Shown here: positions 61,145 through 64,000 of the stretch, one piece after another
Position numbering within the stretch: the stretch's first letter is position 1
How the letters are laid out: each line of letters opens with the position of its first letter
NCBI RefSeq assembly: GCF_950023065.1
Contig: NC_088681.1
Span: 39,900,836-39,964,835 of the forward strand
Origin: Planococcus citri
Lineage: Eukaryota; Arthropoda; Insecta; Hemiptera; Pseudococcidae
DNA: 64,000 bases
Reading direction: 5' to 3'
Position numbers and translations under genes: made by a program
The notes under the pieces: model-generated
The model's input: only the letters and a program-made list of their open reading frames with translations
What the model was told of the DNA's origin: nothing
Database searches by the model: none

Positions 61145-62620
61145 TCAACAGCAGGCACCGCTTCCGGAACACCATCCAGTTGTTACACTATTAACGCCAT
61201 TGGAATATGCACATCCTTTGGTTTTCCCAGATATTTGACTTTTGCATACTAACATTTCCTTGCTCACTGTTGTATCGGAAAATTCTACCGGTACTTCTCC
61301 GCAGGTGACCGTAACTGGACTTCGAGTGAATCCTCCACAAATGCCTACAAAGTTGAAAGATTTGTAGCAGATGTTGTATCTGTAAAACAAAACAAATAAA
61401 ACGCGTCTTCATTATGAGATTTTTCATGAAAATTGTATGTTCATTCCTTAACGTTTTCTTTTTGGAATGACGGATGATCGAATTTTTCTAATAAGACTCA
61501 GTAGGTAGGAAAATTTTCGAGTTTTTTGGTCAGTGTTCAATGTTCTTTCTTTTTGATAAGCTCATATGGTTTTTCATGTTCTCAGTACTACTCGCCTAAT
61601 TATTGTCACTTCCAAAAGGACCATCGTAAAAAGTCAAAATTCATTTTTTTCAAATTCGGAGATCTTAAAACACGTTTTTTCCCCTCATTTTAAGAATATA
61701 ATGATTTTGCAATTGTTTTGTGAAGATAAAAATTCAAAAATTTTCCTACGTCTTAGGTGAGGTCATTTCAACAAGGTTTCATTAGTTTCGAAAAAAAAAT
61801 CGAAAGGACCCACCAACCGTAGATTTTTAAACGAGTTCTGGGGTAAATTTGGAATCTTTTGCATGGTTTTTTTGTTGTGTCTCAGTTCCTTTATTTCAAT
61901 AATGTAGATAGCATTTTTCTAAAAAAATTATCTGAACACCCGAGTTGAAATAAGAGAAATGCAATGCAAAATTTTTCACGTTCATTTACTTTTACGATTT
62001 TTTCAGTTTAAAAAAATTAATTAATCAGACCTACTTGTCCTCTTCAAAAAACTGCCCGTTTATAATTTTTTTTTTTTTTCATGATGGAGAGGTAGGTATA
62101 AGGTATGGATTATCAGATAGGTAAGTGATTTTGGCAACAGCTGGGTTTCAATCTATCTCAGTCTCCTCCGTACATACATTCTTGCCTTCAATCAAAACAT
62201 TCAAAACCAACCCTATAAGGAGAAATAGATCTGCGCATGTCTAAAAATCAAAGTGGTCTTGTGTCCACCGACCTACCCCATTGTTGTGCATTTCGAAACT
62301 TGATTTTCCTAAATTAGATAAACAGTAACAGCATTTTGGCGAGCATTTTTTTCATCAAATACCAAGGAATAAGTACCTATCACCTTTACTTGGAATCAAG
62401 TTCTAATAGACTAGAGATAGAGAAGCACTTTTTCATTATTTGGGGATTGTAGACTACTCAATGCATATAGTGAACATCGGTTATTTTATGCCTGTTAAAC
62501 CACTTACCCTTCAATGGCCATGTAGCGGGCGACAGTTATTTTCAGTTTTGCATCCGCAACTTGTAGGATTTGTACCGATAAGATGATGAAACAAGCGCAA
62601 ATGCACGCACGCATATTCAT
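61145..62620 (-). CDS. Small secreted protein with eight cysteines, intact copy B
   Basis: Two exons: 62620-62508 (113 bp, ATG to GAAGG, donor GTAAGT) and 61379-61145 (235 bp, acceptor TTTTACAG, stop TGA). The phase fits, giving 115 residues. Residues 1-24 form a signal peptide with a hydrophobic core (CACFIILSVQIL), probably cleaved near A-D-A/K-L. The mature chain of about 91 residues has eight cysteines, all encoded by exon 2, spaced C-x9-C-x11-C-x18-C-x10-C-x13-C-x5-C-C, with CC as the last two residues. This implies four disulfides and an extracellular role. A TATA box lies about 130 bp upstream. The paralogue in copy A keeps the cysteines but differs at 31 of 77 exon-2 positions. I do not recognise the family. 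Salivary, venom, immune or reproductive peptides would fit; none is shown. Seen: frame, splice sites, signal and cysteines. Inferred: secretion. Confidence 0.75.
61380..62507 (-). other. Intron of the copy-B gene
   Basis: 1,128 bp, GTAAGT...TTTTGTTTTACAG. It aligns over most of its length with the copy-A intron, which is longer by the 50582-51645 insertion. Near the acceptor the two introns share CATAATGAAGAC and TTCATTCCTTAACG-type words almost without change. Confidence 0.7.
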
Positions 62621-62745
62621 TTTTGTAGTATGAATTGACGTTATTGTAAGTATCTCGAAATATTGCGAAATGCAAAGTGCTTGAGTTGACTTGTGAACTA
62701 GGCAAGTGAACGACGACTGTGATAGAACAGCTACAGCTCCTGGTT

Positions 62746-62753
62746 ATTTTATA
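62746..62753 (-). promoter_or_regulatory. TATA box of the copy-B gene
   Basis: TATAAAAT on the minus strand, 126 bp before the ATG at 62620. The downstream GAGCTGTAGCTGTTCTATCA word is shared with copy A. Transcription should start near 62720. Confidence 0.55.
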
Positions 62754-63190
62754 CAGCCAAAATGCTGTGACTTAAGTGTAATATCGCAGTCGCAACGTCT
62801 TGAAAAATGTCATAAATTTCAGAAAATGTGTTCGGATTTGTAAACATTTTTTGCTTGTAAATGTGTTGTAATGCAAATACGAGGTGTGTGGACGTTATGC
62901 TAAAAAATACGGTATACATCTTCAAATTTCGATTGATTTGCAGGTAGGTGTTGAGCAAATAGTAGAACAACAACACGTGCAATGCTACTGCGTTTTGATT
63001 TTCAAAAACTATTAAAATATACAATGTAGTAAACATTTGGTAGTGTGTAGGTAAAGGAATAGGTATAGGTATTGTTGATTCGTATTTTACAAGTTGTTCT
63101 AGGATGTGCGTCATTCGCTTATTTGCAAAGAATCGTTGAATCACAAAATTTGTATGATTGCGTGTACACGACACCTGTACAATCTATACG

Positions 63191-63373
63191 TACTGTGATA
63201 CATAGTTTAAACAAGTAGACCTGAAGATAGTTAGAAGGATAATAATTCCCTACCATGGTGGTGAGTCTTAGAATTACTCCCTTAGAGGGTGGAATAATCA
63301 TCTATAAGATACTAAATTGCCTGGATAACTCAGTAGGACTCATTATAACAGCTTTAGCTAGTTCAACTATATA
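63191..63373. other. Short single-copy gap
   Basis: Between the end of duplication copy B and the last element. Nothing recognised. Confidence 0.4.
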
Positions 63374-64000
63374 CAGAGTGGGCCAAAAGTCAGTATCCCG
63401 ATTTTCACGTTTTAGTTTTTCTTTAAAAAATCAAAAACTATGCATCCTAGAAAAAAACTAACGACATTATGTCGATTGGAAATTTAATTCTCTACAACTT
63501 TGTTAACATTAAATTTTTTTTGGAAGCTTCCTTTCGCCTTCAGATTGATTTTTGTGACTTGATCGATGATTTTTATGAAAAATTCTTCAAAAGTTCATTT
63601 CTAAGATTTTTAGTTTTTCGTAAAAAAATCAAAAACTAAGCGTCCTAGAAAAAAACTAACGACGTATTGTCGATTGGAAATTTAATTATCTACAATTTTT
63701 CTCGATGTAATTTTTTCGTAGGACGCTTCTTTTCGTCTCCAGATCAATTTTTATGAAGCTCAGTTGGCAAATTTTTCAAAAAATTTTAGTTTTTTGTAAA
63801 AAAAATAAAGAACTAAGCGTCTTAGAAAAAAACTAACGACATTATATCGATTGGAAATTTAATTCTCTACAATTTTCTTTCGATGTAATTTTTTCGTAGG
63901 ACGCTTCTTTTCGTCTCCTGATCGATTTTAATGAAACTCAGTTTGCAAAACTTTTCAAAAATTTACAAACTAGTGTGTACATGTACGTAGTAAGGGATGA
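63374..64000 (+). mobile_element. Left part of a Tc1/mariner-like element with tandem subunits
   Basis: Begins CAGAGTGGGCCAAAAGTCAG right after TA (63372-63373) and runs off the window. The interior has three ~180-200-bp units with AATCAAAAACTAAGCGTCCT and GATTGGAAATTTAATTCTCT words, starting near 63400, 63600 and 63780. The same unit is inside the 52164-53106 element, so the two are related non-autonomous families. The right end is not in the window. Confidence 0.65.

Larger units (their letters stand above)
54360..63190. repeat. Segmental duplication, copy B
   Basis: Direct-orientation counterpart of copy A. It has its own insertions at about 55170-55820 (including the 244-bp MITE) and about 56015-60865 (including the 57616-60695 element). 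It carries the intact copy of the secreted-protein gene. The two copies lie about 550 bp apart, so they arose as a tandem duplication. Confidence 0.8.

Noticed and set aside
62511..62705. 64-codon minus frame over exon 1 of the copy-B gene
   Set aside because: It is in another frame; the signal-peptide frame starting at 62620 with the matching GTAAGT donor and phase is better supported.

Overview
This window looks like nuclear, gene-poor DNA from an arthropod, most likely an insect. It is AT-rich with long homopolymer runs, short direct repeats of the TAGGTACC/CGAGTA type, GT-AG introns, TATA-box promoters and many DNA-transposon remnants, plus LINE 3' ends of insect style. A sap-feeding hemipteran (mealybug, scale or aphid relative) is a guess from the look of the repeats, not a proof. 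I see no rRNA, no bacterial operon, no CRISPR array and no long conserved coding region. Almost all short open frames here are chance frames or mirror frames inside inverted repeats.

Layout. 1-9.7 kb is mostly single-copy noncoding DNA with one degenerate short-repeat array (4.6-5.6 kb) and a possible regulatory block (2.9-3.2 kb). 9,684-12,472 is a complete non-autonomous DNA transposon with CACAGTG termini and a 5-bp target duplication, as expected for Transib (the RAG1-related superfamily). Its interior is two opposed arrays of a ~121-bp satellite. 13.15-15.8 kb is a second hairpin element of another family (family A), with further pieces at 17.4, 41.9 and 58.2 kb. 22.0-23.0 and 31.4-32.2 kb are two copies of a third hairpin family (B). 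28.0-32.5 kb is a nest: a tandem ~300-bp repeat (C) interrupted by elements with CAGGG termini and 5-bp duplications, one of which carries a further inverted-repeat element with a decayed C2H2 zinc-finger reading frame. 32.5-41 kb is single-copy or AT-rich noncoding DNA, ending in a 5'-truncated LINE (41.1-41.7 kb) with a short 3' stem-loop.

The most informative part is 45.7-63.2 kb: a direct tandem segmental duplication (copy A about 46.9-53.8 kb, copy B about 54.4-63.2 kb, with a third small piece at 45.7-46.0 kb). Each copy carries a two-exon minus-strand gene for a small secreted protein with eight cysteines. The copy-B gene (61,145-62,620) is intact at 115 codons plus stop. In copy A the first exon is split inside the signal-peptide part by a 943-bp palindromic transposon at a TA site. 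The two proteins keep all eight cysteines and their spacing, yet 31 of 77 aligned exon-2 codons are replaced and only two differ silently, while introns and promoter remain similar. That points to diversifying selection, as in secreted host-interaction, venom or immune peptides; the actual function is unknown. Comparing copies A and B also gives empty sites that define several transposon insertions. Coordinates of diverged repeats are approximate and all comparisons were made by eye.
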